This document shows, in pieces, positions 17,284 through 28,979 of a stretch of DNA of 64,000 nucleotides. The notes beneath the pieces were generated by a model. The model was not told the DNA's origin. It worked only from the letters and a program-made list of their open reading frames with translations, and did no database searches. Position 1 is the first letter of the stretch. Every line of letters begins with the position of its first letter. The translations under genes were made by a program, and so were the position numbers. This DNA comes from Pictodentalium vernedei (taxonomy: Eukaryota > Mollusca > Scaphopoda > Dentaliida > Dentaliidae): positions 65,293,741 to 65,357,740 of the forward strand of contig CM062289.1 of the NCBI GenBank assembly GCA_031216915.1, written 5' to 3'.

Positions 17284-20207
17284 GCTTCTGTTTCTTCTCC
17301 CCCTTCTCCTGCCTCTAGTGTGGTCCAACCAGGAATATCGTACTCAGAGAAAGTCAAATCACCGAGCCGCAACTCGGGCCGCTCATTTGATTCTAAATTC
17401 TCCCAGTTTCGGCATAAAAGCGGAGTTAATTTTGACAAAAGGAATTGGCGCCTCCCCGATGTTTGTAAAAACATCCTTATGATTGGAAGTTCAAATTTAG
17501 GACGCATTGATCGAAATCCCCATCCGGACATCCAGGTGGAGTGTTACCCCGGCGCCAAATTCAATCATCTGCGCTCCATGTTTAATGGGCACAGGTGCCA
17601 GTCCAGTCCCCCCAAAATATTATTAAATATTGGCGTGGATTCTCGAAACGATAATTCTGATCTCGTAGTTAAGCAGTTGCGGAATATGCTTAGCGATATC
17701 AGGGTCAAGTTTAGATCAGCAAAAATTTATTTCGCTGAACTAAACTTTTCGCAAAAACTCCCTCAGGCTGAGAGGAGAACCCTGAGCATCATCAACGAAA
17801 CCATTCGGAAAGTGAAGGACGTAAACGTTATACCAAAAATTGATGACGCGAAGTTTGATGTTGCTCAGAATCCATTGGACCACGAGAACCGCCAATATTA
17901 TGTACGATCACTGGTTGAACCACCTAAATTTAAACTAAGTAAAGGCAAAGGTAACAGCCGCCTAACAGATGTGGGATTAGGAACTAATGTGGTTAACCTG
18001 TCTGGCACCAATGACCTAACAACCCAAGAGAAATCGCTTTTAGATCGCGGTTCAACGTTTGTACCAGCACCAAAGCCTAAAACTGATAACCAAACAAATT
18101 TACCATCATACAACTGTAATTTTCTTAGGCAAATGAAATTAGCAGACCGCTTTAGAAACTCCAGCGGTCAGAAACTTCCTTTTACAGAATCATCTGGTTG
18201 GTCACCTCCAGATAGTGAAGTAGATCCCGAAAATATTGAGGCTAGCAAACGAATCATCCAAAAGGTGTTCAGCATGAACATACTCTCCGATAAAGACAAT
18301 TTAACAGCTGGTGAGCGGAGAGCCCTCACGAAACTTCGAAAAAATAAGAAATTAGTAATTAAACCAGCCGACAAAGGTGGGTCGGTAGTTGTTCTATCTC
18401 GGGATAATTATATAAAGGAAGCCATGAGACAACTCAGCAATACTAAACATTATAAGAAAATAGATTCACTTATTTGGCCTAGTGATATCGAAAAATTCAA
18501 TAAGATCTTAAAATTTTTCCTCGACGAAGGTCACATTACCAAAAACAATTTAAATATTTAACAACTAAGCTCAGTGCTCAAACAAGACAATTCTATATCC
18601 TACCAAAGATCCACAAGGACCGTTCTTCATGGACGGATGACTTTACTCTACCCGGGAGGCCAAATGTATCAGATTGTAATTCGGAATCTTATGCGATCTC
18701 GGAATTAATTGATTATGATCTGAAACCTATAGCAAATAGACATCCCAGCTATCTAAAAAATACACAGGATTTCCTGTCAAAAATTTCGAAATCAAAAAAT
18801 GCAATTCTGGCTACTTTGGATATCGACAGTTTGTATACGAACATTGATATTGATAAAGGTGTTAAATCAGTTAAAAATGCATTTGAAAAATATCCTGATG
18901 CAAAATGCCCGGATGAACAAATTTTGGATCATTTAGAGCTGAGCTTAAAAGGTAATGACTTTCAATTCAATGGAGAATATTTTCTACAAATAATGGATTT
19001 TCCTATGGGTAAAAGATTCAGTCCTAATTTTGCAAGCATTTATGTAGCGGAATGGGAGGAAAATGCCTTAAGCAAATGTGCAAAGCATCCTCTCGGTATT
19101 TAGATGACATTTTTATTATTTGGGAACATTCAAAAGAAGATTTTGATGAATTTTTAGAAATTTTGAACAATCACGATCCAAATATTAAATTGAAAGCTAC
19201 TATCAGTGAAAATTCTGTTTATTTCCTCGATGTGACCGTGTATAAAGGCAAGCAATTTCAGGGGTCCGGTCATTTAGATTATAAAGTATATTTTAAACCA
19301 ACTGATTCACATCAATTGTTGCACACAAAATCATTTCATCCTCAACATACATTTAAAGGTATCATCAAATCACAACTCATTCGTTTCCACCGCAATTCAA
19401 GTGATAAGGTAAATTTCAATGAGGCTTGTTCTACTCTATTTGGCGCCCTCAGATCGAGAGGATACTCACTGCGCTTTTTGCGTACCTTAAAATCTCAAAC
19501 TCTGAAAAAGCTCGAAAGTACTGATTTCGAACCACTGAAGATTGAACACAACAGACCGTTGCAGAATGGTAGTAGCGCGGTATTTAATTGCAAAAAGCCT
19601 CGATGTAGATTGCATACTTTTATGCCCGATCAGAAAAAGGAATTTTCCTCCGAACAAACGAAAAATCATTATCAGATCCGTAACCCCCTCCATTGTGATT
19701 CACCAAACATTATTTACCTTATCACATGTAAGCGCTGTCGGAAACAGTATGTTGGTCAAAGTCAAAATCCTTTCCGAGAACGTGCTACTAGACACAAACA
19801 GGATATAAAACATAATGCTGATGCCCCAGTAGCACAACCTTCCTGGCCATTCTTTGGACGATTTCGAAATCCATCCTATTGAACAACTACCAATTAAAGA
19901 CACATTAGAAGAAACGGATGAATTTAGAAAAAAACGTGAAGCTTTTTGGATCAATACGCTTCAAACCCTCTGGCCATTTGGTATGAACATATCAGAGGGC
20001 GAATGCGAAAGGAGGTCCATCATTCCTTTCACTTTAACGTACAACAGAATGAATATCGAAATAGCAAAAATGTTAAAAGATGAATTCAATTTTACCAATG
20101 CTAAATTAAATAAACCTTTGAATCTTCGACCTGTCATCGCCTATAAGAAAAACAAAAGCTTGCGTAACATCCTTGTAAGGACTAAATTAGAGCCCATCAA
20201 TGAATAA
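17284..20207 (+). pseudogene. PLE copy C: 5'-truncated, frameshifted ORF1-ORF2
   Basis: It begins inside the Ser/Pro linker of ORF1 and runs to the ORF2 stop. A 5-bp deletion (GATTT, near 17870) places ORF1 and ORF2 in one frame but removes the DLIH motif. Other changes relative to copy B are a 1-bp loss near 18546 causing a stop, an in-frame 9-bp loss near 18791, a 10-bp loss at about 19094 that removes the YLR before the catalytic YLDD, a 12-bp loss near 19520, and an 8-bp loss near 19838 in the GIY-YIG region. Many substitutions are scattered. It is non-functional and older than copies A and B. Confidence 0.9.
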
Positions 20208-20393
20208 CATCAATTATTACCAGTCAGTTTAACCAGTCCTAAGCTCATCACTTAGTTTAAATCAATTTTATGTAATTTTTTGTAATGTTTGAAACCCATC
20301 AGGGATCAGTAAATGAAAACAATTTTTCGGCGGCATATTAAAAGAAAAAAACGTTTCAGTAGGAAATGTCTGTGCCTCGCGATTTTTTAACCT

Positions 20394-20482
<89 letters not shown>
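20208..20482 (+). repeat. PLE copy C 3' UTR and (CA)n tract
   Basis: The 3' UTR is homologous to copies A and B, with the hairpin altered to CATCAGGGATC. It is followed by (CA)n with interspersed CG at about 20394-20482. Confidence 0.85.
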
Positions 20483-20484
<2 letters not shown>

Positions 20485-20773
20485 ACACCGGCAACTGCGT
20501 TGTCCTTGGGCTAGGCACTTAACCCCGATTGCCAACATGGGATCACAGTAACGAGGTGTACTAAACCGTACTGATAGTCGATGGTGCGCATGTCTTCAAC
20601 CGATGTTAAACTGGCTAGTAAGTTGGAGAGCTTGGCAGATGCTCGCTGCTGCTTGGTGGTTCTCTCCGGGTACCCCGGCTTCCTCCACCGGTTATCTGCT
20701 TGACATGAGTTACCTAGTTGTAGAAAGTGTCGTAAAACCCACTAAATAAATAAATAAATAAATAAATAAATAT
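20483..20773 (+). mobile_element. tRNA-derived SINE, 5'-truncated copy
   Basis: It lacks the A and B boxes. It starts at the body TTGTCCTTGGGCTAGGCACT and carries GTCGATGGTGCGCATGTCTT, CAACCGATGTTAAACTGGC, TTCTCTCCGGGTACCCCGGC and the end GTCGTAAAACCCACTAAATA with (AAAT)n. It lies directly after the (CA)n tail of PLE copy C. Confidence 0.75.
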
Positions 20774-20838
20774 GGATCAAGGTCCTATATCCCAATATGA
20801 TAAATAGGACTTAGCAAATTTTATTTTTCGTGACTTCG

Positions 20839-21089
20839 TTAACCCTTTACCTAACATGAAAAGCAGACGACACTTGCAAAAAAAAATCTTGAATAACTAA
20901 TTTTTTTCATTTTTTGTCTCAAAAACATAAGTTATGACCCCTCGTTGGAACGAGCTCGACGAGCTCGTTCCAACGAGGGGTCATAACCTATGTTTTTGAG
21001 ACAAAAAATGAAAATATTTTGAAAATTAATTGGCGATTTTTGAGAATAGCGCTGGCCGGTTTTGGCCGTTACGTTGGGTAAAGGGTTAA
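20839..21089. mobile_element. TTAA-flanked palindromic MITE, family 1, copy 2 (inverted)
   Basis: Ends are TTAACCCTTTACCTAAC and GTTGGGTAAAGGGTTAA. The centre has an extra GAGCTCGACGAGCTC step inside the palindrome. It is very close to the copy at 42063-42306, indicating recent amplification. Confidence 0.85.
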
Positions 21090-21099
21090 CCCTGTTGAG

Positions 21100-22560
21100 C
21101 AGTGGTTATTTCATTTGATGAGAAAACTCTTTTTCTGCTATAATAGAACTCGGTGTAGCAGGATATCTTCCCCTGGATAGGTTATCTACCCCCCCCCCCC
21201 CCCTCGCCACCACCACACCAGCTTGGATACCAGCCGCCCCCAACCTCAACGGTAAAAAATGTTTGATTTCAGACTATTTGATGATGGAATGGCGAGAAGA
21301 AATTTCTGGACCATATTGTTTTTCAGTTCCAACATGAATATCTTGCCTTCAGGTCCACGCAGTAGCAAAACTATCGCAACCAAAAAGTCCTCACAATAAA
21401 TCGAAAGGTTCTAAGATTGCTTATTTTCAATGTACCAGTCATCATTGAACAATGTAAGCCAAGCAGAAACGTTTTAAAATTAGTTCTATATTTGTTTACA
21501 TGAATGGAGTGTGTGTGTGGGGGGGGGGGGTAGATAACCAGGTCAGGATATTTCCCCACCCGCACCCTTGTCAAACTACCAATACACAGATAGAACCTCT
21601 GCAGCCATTGTTTGAATTGTATTATGATTCGCCTTAAGGCGTGAAAAAATATGTATAATTTTTAAATATTGGCTGTTTGTTTGGATGGGTGATGGGGCAG
21701 ATATGCAGGTTGGACCTCTCCACCAACCCAGCCTCATCCAAGTGTCTAGAAAAGTCCTCAAAATTGCTGCAAAGGTTTTAATATTGCATATATTAAATTC
21801 ACTTGTCATTATTCAACAGTATAAGCCTAGTGGAATCCTTTTGAATTTTGTTGTTTATTTTTTACATTGGGGGGACGGGGGGGGGGCAGTCCTGGATATC
21901 TTCCCTCACCCAGGTCACTCGCAATAGACGTTACTAGAACTTTTACAGCCATTGTTTGAACTTATTTATGATTCGTTCCGCTTTGTAAAAAACAATATTT
22001 CTGAAATAGTAGCTTTGTCCTTTGGATAGGTGAGGAGGGAAATATTCCGGCTCTCAACCAACCCAACCTTCTCCATGTGTTCAGAACAATTTCCAAAATT
22101 GTTTTGACTTAGTAATATAGGCTATCTTGAAACGTTTTAAAAATTGTTCTATATTTTATGACATGGGTGGGGTAAGATAACCAGGCCTGAAAATTTCCCC
22201 ACCCCGCCCGTGTCAAACTCACAACAGACATTCCTAGAACCTTTGTAGCCATCGTTTGGATTTAGTTATGATTCTTCCCACGGTGTAAAAAAACATATTT
22301 ATATTTTTGAAATAGTGGTTATGTGTTTTGGGTGGGTGGGAAGATAGATATGCAGGTTTGAAGTCCCCACCAACCCAACCTCATCCATGTGTTCAGAAAA
22401 ATTCCAAAAACTGCTGGAAAGGTTTTAAGATTGCGTAATTTTACTTAACTATTCATTATTTAACGGTACAAGCCAAGATGAAAAATTTCGTGTCAAACTC
22501 CAAATACATTTATAGAACCTTGGCACCCATCGTTTAGACTTTTTTCTCACAATGCCATCA
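21100..22560. repeat. Degenerate ~300-bp tandem repeat, about 4 units
   Basis: Landmarks such as GCAGCCATTGTTTGAA, TTATGATTCG, TTGGATGGGTGATGG, CCACCAACCCAGCCTCATCC and AACGTTTTAAAATT recur in order with spacings of about 280-345 bp. G and C runs vary between units. No protein is encoded. Confidence 0.7.
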
Positions 22561-24059
22561 TCAATTAATGTAAAGTTCGTTCAACCAAGAAGATAACGAC
22601 ACTGGTAAAAAAATCACGTTACGTTTCCAAAACATCTTCTAATCTCTTATACGAACTACCGCATCGCGCTAATCCAATGAGTGGGCATATTCTGTTTTAT
22701 TCAGAGAGCAAACAGAGGATGCAGTGACAAGCGCTGGTCTGTTTTGGTGTCATGTCATTTCGTTAGGTGATCGGCTCAGTTGTCTCAACCAATTATTACT
22801 CCTGATTTATTTTGTTTTCTAGATTGTACTTAATTTCATTTACCGGATTGATGTAATTATTTCAATAAATTATGATTTTATAATGCTTTCATTTATCCTT
22901 CACACTTTCCCATAACAGTTTTTACACAGTCTTAGAAGAACCATACTCTCTTACTTCTGTTGTAAAAATAGTAGTAAGTAGTATGTAATGTACCCGACCT
23001 TGCCAATTCTGGATGACCTAGGTTTTTGTGCGGAAGTGACGGATTTTCAGCTATTTCTGGTTTATTTTGTAACTGGCACTTTTTCGTGGCCCTAATAGTC
23101 CCCTTAATGGGGTCCGGTCGGAATGTTGGAGGTGTCAATCGTCTCGTTCATCTGCGAATTTTTGTCGTATTTTGAATGTTGAAGAAGGAAACAGGAATAA
23201 GAAACGAAATTCACAGTACTAATATATTTTCGGATGCAGGCATGAAATCAGTCAATAGCCTTGCACTATGGTCTTGGTTGTTGAAATAAGCTGTTTAGAC
23301 AAGACGAAGTTATTTTTTTTTACAGAATAGCGGTGTCCCCTGAGCGGGGGGTTTATTATTGGCGCGTAATTTTTTCCTGCCGAATTATCGAACATCATTA
23401 TTTCTACCCTGCAAAATACAGAAAAAGCCAATCAAATCGCATGAACAGACACTCAGAGGTAAGGTTGGAAAATGTTCGTACTATACAAGACGGGAAGGAG
23501 GAGCTATATGCTCCTGTTGTCCTAGCTTCCTTTGCCTCTACCACATTACGGCCATTTATAGGGTCGAAGGAAACGAAATGGATACGGAAATGGCCATTTT
23601 TATGAAAAATTGTTTTTCGACTTTATTGGGGTACTTCATACCTCGCCGAAGAAATCATGGGAAAAATCGAGGTAGAGAAGGGTGTCCAATCTTACGTCCG
23701 TATCACAACCATTTACTAATCCATTGGTTTCATAACATTGAGTGGCTAATTTCGGTATTTTCCAGGGTAGGAATCTACGACTTTCCGTCCCTCAGTGGAG
23801 AAAATGACTGCAAAAATACACGACAATAACCATCTGGTTGGGGGTCACGACACCACACTTTTGTGAAAAACTACACACTCCTTGTTGGACAAATTTCCCA
23901 TTGGGCAAGAAACCCTTGATTTTCCTTAAGAAAGAAGTTATTAACTCCTGATTTGGTCTTTTATTTGCCTTTTTGTTTGTTTTGCTCTTGTTTTTTGTTT
24001 ATTTATTTTTTATTTTTATTTTTTTATTTTTTTTTTTTTTGGGGGGGGGGGCAGTAGTG
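22561..24059. other. Spacer, no recognised gene
   Basis: The ORFs here (longest about 156 codons, at 23359) show no recognisable domain, low-complexity ends and no splice context that I can support. A poly-T/poly-G tract lies at 24000-24050. Confidence 0.4.
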
Positions 24060-24400
24060 TTCGTCCTTTTCGGGCGTGATTCGCATACTGTCATTTTGTG
24101 CGGAAGTGACGCCATCATGACGTGTGTTGTAGTAGTCCGTCTGCGACCATTTTGTCCCTTGGTTGTGATGAAAAGTGCTAATTTTCGGGTTTTCTTGTTC
24201 ATTGACAGGACGTCGTCGTACAAGCTGGAAGAATCCACGGGTACAAGAATAATTCCCTTGCCCGTATATAGGGTATATTTTCCCGCTATTCGAAGCAGGG
24301 TTATGGGTTTTGTCGTGGTAGTGAACGTGAGCGGCCATGTTGTAACGTGGTTGTTAGGGAGATGTGGAGTTTAGTGCGCATGCGTACAAGTCGTTCTAAT
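24060..24400. repeat. Partial arm related to the promoter-like foldbacks
   Basis: GTGCGGAAGTGACGCCATCA, GAGCGGCCATGTTGTAACG and GTGCGCATGCGTAC resemble modules in the foldbacks at 7.3, 26.4 and 31.2 kb. A weak inverted counterpart occurs at 25200-25440. Poly-G follows at 24464-24479. Confidence 0.4.
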
Positions 24401-24603
24401 GCGTCTCGCGCAGAAAAACGCCAATATTTTTCTTTCTTACAAAATTTCCAGATTTCCTGCGGGCGGGGGGGGGGGGGGTAGGTCTGCAGAAAACGGAACG
24501 GAAGAATGGGATTTTGATGATCTATTAAAGATTCACCTACCCCAAAAATAACATTCGCAAAAGTTCCTTGACGACTGTGGACCGTAAGTGTGTAGCCTTC
24601 AAA

Positions 24604-24696
24604 ATGTGCATCATTCAAAATGTAGACTTGACCCTTCAGTGTTGGAATGGGCTTCCAAAACTGAGGGGCCAAGTCTACATTTTGAATGGTGCACAT
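24604..24696. repeat. 93-bp nearly perfect hairpin
   Basis: ATGTGCATCATTCAAAATGT...CTTGACCC (24604-24634) pairs with GGGCCAAG...ACATTTTGAATGGTGCACAT (24666-24696). The inner part TTGGAA-TGGGC-TTCCAA continues the stem. It is compact enough to form an RNA or cruciform hairpin. Confidence 0.85.
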
Positions 24697-24894
24697 ATAC
24701 TGTCCGAACAGTTATTAGACACATATTAAATTATTAACAACAGATTTTAAATGGACTTACATATTTCACAAGAATAAATTGTTGTCCGTGTGATTTTTAT
24801 ATCACTCACATATAATGAAATTATGAATGTTTTGATGACGCTACCATCACCGTCGGTAATGGTAGCTTCAACAAAATATTTACAGCTTCACATT

Positions 24895-25185
24895 TTCTCA
24901 TGAGTAAGTACTTGTATGAGCAGTGTGCTCATTTGCTCCTGAGCAAATGAGGACATTGCTCATTTGCTCATACGGGTACTGAAGGATCACTATTTGGGGA
25001 TCACTATTGTGGATCAGTATTGTGTATACATACAATAGTGATCCCAAATAGCGTTCCCCCAGTAGCGAAGCCCTAAATAGTGATCCCTGATTACTCGTGT
25101 GAGCAATTGGCTCATTTACTCATGCACAATAAGCACTATGCTCATGAGCTAATGAGTATACGAGTATTTGAGGTTCACTATTTAG
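24895..25185. repeat. Cluster of nested short palindromes
   Basis: GCTCATTTGCTC and GAGCAAATGAG variants occur repeatedly, as do GGGATCACTATT and AATAGTGATCCC variants, alternating in direct and inverted orientation. A TGTATACATACA centre lies near 25025. It looks like a secondary-structure-prone MITE or a set of overlapping small hairpins. Confidence 0.6.
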
Positions 25186-25199
25186 GGATCAATGGCTCC

Positions 25200-25460
25200 C
25201 AATCAAAGGTGGCGGCCACCAGCGTGTCTTCTGGATCGAGAATAGAAAAATCCGAAAATTTGCACGTTTCTACGCGTGACCGTAGAAACATGGGCGCACA
25301 TGCGCAGTAAGGGCATAACCAGATAGCGAACCATGCACTACCATAACACACAACAAAGTGCCCATGACGTCACATCCGCACATGCACACCAGGAAGATTA
25401 CCAATAATGAGTACCGACAAACCGGGCACGAAAACCACCTGGTATTCTACTGCCACCCAA
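25200..25460. repeat. Partial arm related to the promoter-like foldbacks (inverted)
   Basis: GGTGGCGGCCACC, GCGCACATGCGCAG, TGACGTCA at 25364-25371 and CACATCCGCACATGC match, in inverse order, the foldback arm pattern. Confidence 0.45.
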
Positions 25461-25920
25461 CCATTGTAGAGCTATGGCTCCGGACGGACAGACAGGCTTT
25501 CTAACCCAAAAATGGTTTTATGTGACTAAATTATGTGACTCTATAGTAAATGTTTCAAATAAAGTGACAACTTACAAAATATCACGTTAAAAAATATATG
25601 GCAATAACCCTCGCCTAAACCTGCACTAACCCTATCTGGTGATAGTTGGTTGCCCTCCCTAATCATGTCTAGTGATAATTGTTTTTACCCAAGGCCTGTA
25701 TTGGTACCATCCCAGGTAAGTAGGTTTTTGTGACCAAAAAAGTTACTTTTCGTTACGTAAACACCTTCTCTACATACTTTCCGACTTCTTAAATTATCCA
25801 GACACATCAACCCGAAGGGTCACATATGCTAAACCTTCCCTTTACTTAAACTAAACGGAAGGATTGAGAACCCGAATTTAATATGCCTCCGCGTCGGATA
25901 CTTATTCATATATTCGGATA
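25461..25920. other. Spacer, nothing recognised
   Basis: AT-rich sequence without supported features. Confidence 0.45.
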
Positions 25921-26283
25921 TGTTGATTTGTGGCTCTATCGGCAGAGTATCACCCTCGGAATCCGGAGGTTGTTAAGGATCTGAGTTCAATACCCGACCG
26001 AGGCAAATTGTGTTGTGTCCTTGAGCAAGACACTTCATCCCCACTGCCTGCATAGCGGCACGGTGGCGTCATGTGCTAAGGCGTATCACACGTTGATGGT
26101 ACATGTGCCTTCAACCAATGCTAACCCTGCCTTGTAAGAACTAGTAAGTTGGAGGTCAGGCAATGACTCGCCGCAGCTCAGTGTTGCTCACTGGGTACTC
26201 CGTCTTCCTCAACCAGCAACACTGCCCGACACAATATAACCATGACTGTTAAAGCGTCGTAAAACACCAAACAAATAAATAAA
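25921..26283 (+). mobile_element. tRNA-derived SINE, full-length copy
   Basis: A-box-like TGGCTCTATCGGCAGAG lies at 25931 and B-box-like GAGTTCAATACCCG at 25983. These are followed by GTCCTTGAGCAAGACACTT, GTTGATGGTACATGTGCCTT, CAACCAATGCTAACCCTGCC, CTCACTGGGTACTCCGTC and the end GTCGTAAAACACCAAACAAA with TAAATAAA. The internal promoter implies RNA polymerase III transcription. The end matches the LINE-B 3' end (GGCGTAAAACACCAATAAAT). Confidence 0.8.
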
Positions 26284-26384
26284 ATTAAGATTATGCCACA
26301 ACAAAATAAACGGTATGTATTTGTATTGAATATTTAATGTTTAAAATTGACATGCATCGTGAAACAAAATCTGAACTTGGAGTT

Positions 26385-28375
26385 TACCCATCTCGGCAAT
26401 GAGTAGTATAGCAGGGGCGAATCACCGCTCATCAGGGTGATTTCATTTTGTATGACATCATTTCGGGAATGACATTCTGGGGATGACATCCCACGGACAT
26501 GCGTGGGCGTGACGCCTTGGTCATGTGTTGTTTTGGGATCGCACGTGGTCGGCGATCTTGGGTAGTCATGGAGACACGTGGTTGTCAGGCGAGTGTCCAT
26601 GTTGGTCACATGATTGATGGTCGCGGCCGTTTTTTCTGGGTTTTTTTCCTCCCCCAAATTTTAGGGTCATTTTGACACAATCAGATGAATTTTTGGCGCA
26701 TTTTTTGCGACGTCGTCCAAGAGGACGATGGTAGTTGGCGCCAATAGAGTTATCTCCCTTGCCCATGGTGTATTTCCCCCACCCTTTTGACCAATCGATT
26801 TACCGAAATAGCCTCGAAGATGTTCGAAACTGACCGAAAATTTGCGTGTTTTCGCTACTGTCGTCCTTTAAGGTGTCCATATCACCCAGCGGGCAGCGGG
26901 GGACACCTTCCCTCTATCGGGATATCCCATAAGCCCCAGCGCGTGGTCACCAAATAGACCCACAACGGCCCAATTTCTTCACATTTGACAGCCCTATGAC
27001 GCGTCTATGAGTCACAATGTGTAAGGATCTAAGGACGTAGGATGTATGTGCATGTGTCACAATGTGTAAGGAGCGTAGGGCATAGGTGAATGTGTCAGAA
27101 AGCGTAAGGATCTAGAGCGTAGGACGTAGGTGCATAGCTGCGTAGGGCATAAGATGTATGGCGTAGGGCCGAAGGGCCGAAAAGCTCTATGGTCAAAGGT
27201 TCCTATGGACGTTGGTGACTATGTCGCTGGGAGATGCTGGTCAGTAGACGGGGTGGTTGAGAGGTAGTTTGCCAGTCCAAAAATATGATCACGTGACCGG
27301 AAGTGGTCCATGGGTGCGGCCATCTTGTTTTTGTTTTCATCGAACAAGACGAGGGTATTTTTATTTTGCTCCGGAATAGTTGGAATTACTCCAGAAAAAT
27401 AAAAAAAAACCTTCAGTCCCACGCCATACATCCTATGACCTACGAACATACGCAACTACACACCCATGCACCTACGTCCTTCGCTCCAAGAACCTTACAC
27501 ATTCTGACACATTCACCTACGTTCTACGCCCTATGCCTTACCCTCCTAGATCTTTACACATTCTGACGCCCTATGCCCTACCCTCCTAAATTCTTACAGG
27601 TTCTGACATACTCACCAACGTTTTATGCCCTATGCCCTACACTCCTAGATCCTACGCTCCTAGATCCTTACACACTGTGGCACATTAAGACACATTGTGT
27701 TACATTGTGACACATTCACCTATGTCCTACGCTCTGTGCTTCCAGATCCTTTCACATTGTGGCACATACATGCGTCATAGGGCTGTCAAATGTGAAGAAA
27801 TTGGGTTTTTGTCGAGTCTATTTTGGACATTCGAGATCACGCGCTAGGCTTTATGTGATATCCTGTTAGAGAGAATGAGTCCCCCGCCCGCCCGTTGGAT
27901 GATAGAGACACCATGATGGACAACAATAGTAAAAAAACGCGAATTTTCGGTCATTTTGTAACATTTTCGGGGCTATTCCCTAAAAAGGGCGGGAAAATAC
28001 ACCGTGGGCAAGGGCGATAATTCCATTGCCCCAAACTTCCCTCGTCCCCCCGGACGACGTCGAAACAAAAACGCGTAAAAAATTCAGTTTTCAAAATAGC
28101 TTCCAAAATGTGGGGAACAAACAGAAAAAATGGCCGTGACCATCAATCACGTGACCAACATGGCTGCTCGCGTGAAATCGCATGTCTCCATGGAAACCCA
28201 ACATCGCCGACCACGTGCGTTACCGTAACAAATGGTGACCATGACGTCACGCCCACGCATGCGCGTGGGATGTCATTCCCAAATGACGCCACCCAAAGTG
28301 ACATCACCCTGATGCGCGGTGATTCATCCCTGACAAACTACTACAATCGCTCAGGAATACCATTTTAATGACGCC
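26385..28375. mobile_element. 2-kb foldback with nested tandem repeats
   Basis: The outer arms (about 26385-27010 and 27775-28375) pair through CACCGCTCATCAGGGTGAT with ATCACCCTGATGCGCGGTG, GTCACATGATTGATGGTC with GACCATCAATCACGTGAC, CATAGGGCTGTCAAATGTG with CACATTTGACAGCCCTATG, and many more. Inside, the left half holds diverged repeats of GTGTAAGGATCTA / CGTAGGACGTAGG (27000-27190). The right half holds their reverse complements (27460-27760). TGACGTCA lies at 28242-28249. No protein is encoded. It sits 3' of the last integrase-core exon. Confidence 0.85.
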
Positions 28376-28418
28376 CTCTAACAGCACATGTTCATTTACC
28401 ACTAATACTTTCATTAAG

Positions 28419-28745
28419 CTAAAGCATGGCACATATTTCCGATCTCAAAAATACATACAACTGAAATGCGTCCTCTGGAGAACGTGGTGGTTGAATGCTT
28501 CTTTCTTTCATCAATAAACAACAAAGTTCAAACACATCTTTGTCACAGCTATACGATTTATGAGACGTACATTCCTCTTTGGCTGTTTGGATATGTTGAT
28601 GGGAAACATGACAAATGTAATCTTCTGACCCATATTGTTCTGGAATCGTGAACATGGTAATTGGCCGACCACACGGAACAACCCTGTTCCGGTAACGACG
28701 AATACGATGACTATTCCAAATTTGCACAACGCTATCCAGCTCGGC
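28419..28745 (-). CDS. Integrase-core-domain gene, exon 2 (C-terminal)
   Basis: Read on the minus strand, an acceptor (TTCGTCTTTTTTGTAG) ends at 28746. The exon opens AELDSVVQIWNSHRIRRYRN and continues CGRPITMFTIPEQYGSEDYI to the stop at 28419. The motifs WN.HRIR, P.GRP..M and PE.YG..DY are what I recall from the C-terminal part of multi-exon metazoan 'integrase core domain' proteins. Phase 0 fits the donor at 34430/34429 exactly, giving FCFLNIIQ joined to AELDSVV. The two exons would then be one gene with a 5.7-kb intron filled with repeats. The C-terminal tail has several Cys residues (CDKDVFELCC). Confidence is limited by lack of a homology search. Confidence 0.6.
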   Translation of the reverse strand, partial: AELDSVVQIWNSHRIRRYRNRVVPCGRPITMFTIPEQYGSEDYICHVSHQHIQTAKEECTSHKSYSCDKDVFELCCLLMKERSIQPPRSPEDAFQLYVFLRSEICAML

Positions 28746-28979
28746 CTACAAAAAAGACGAATCAAAGCAATTAACTGAATGTGAACAAACACATACACAG
28801 AAAAGCATCATCATAGCTAAGGTAGCTCAAGTGGTAATTGAAAATCCTGCATGACTGCCATGGGGCCACGATTTTGGGACAGAAATTAATGAAATTTAAT
28901 GACTCTTGATGACTCCCACCGTGGCATCAATGGTATGACTGCAATAACGTGATTGACAGATGCGTCCATACAGGAGCCA
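28746..28979. other. Intron sequence, nothing else seen
   Basis: Lies between the two proposed integrase-core exons; no further feature is supported. Confidence 0.4.

Noticed and set aside
17101..18561. A 486-codon fused ORF taken as evidence that ORF1-ORF2 is naturally one frame
   Set aside because: The fusion results from a 5-bp deletion that also removes the DLIH motif, and its N-terminus comes from the unrelated inverted-repeat insert. The copy is otherwise frameshifted.
9537..20482. LTR retrotransposon flanking repeats from the repeated PLE 3' sequences
   Set aside because: The repeats are whole ORF2-3' UTR copies without TG...CA ends, primer-binding site or integrase; the RT and GIY-YIG motifs identify PLEs.
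23359..23829. 156-codon plus-strand ORF
   Set aside because: No recognised motif, unusual composition and no splice or homology support by eye.
25921..26010. Functional tRNA gene
   Set aside because: A and B boxes are present but acceptor and anticodon stems do not pair well, and the sequence continues as a SINE.
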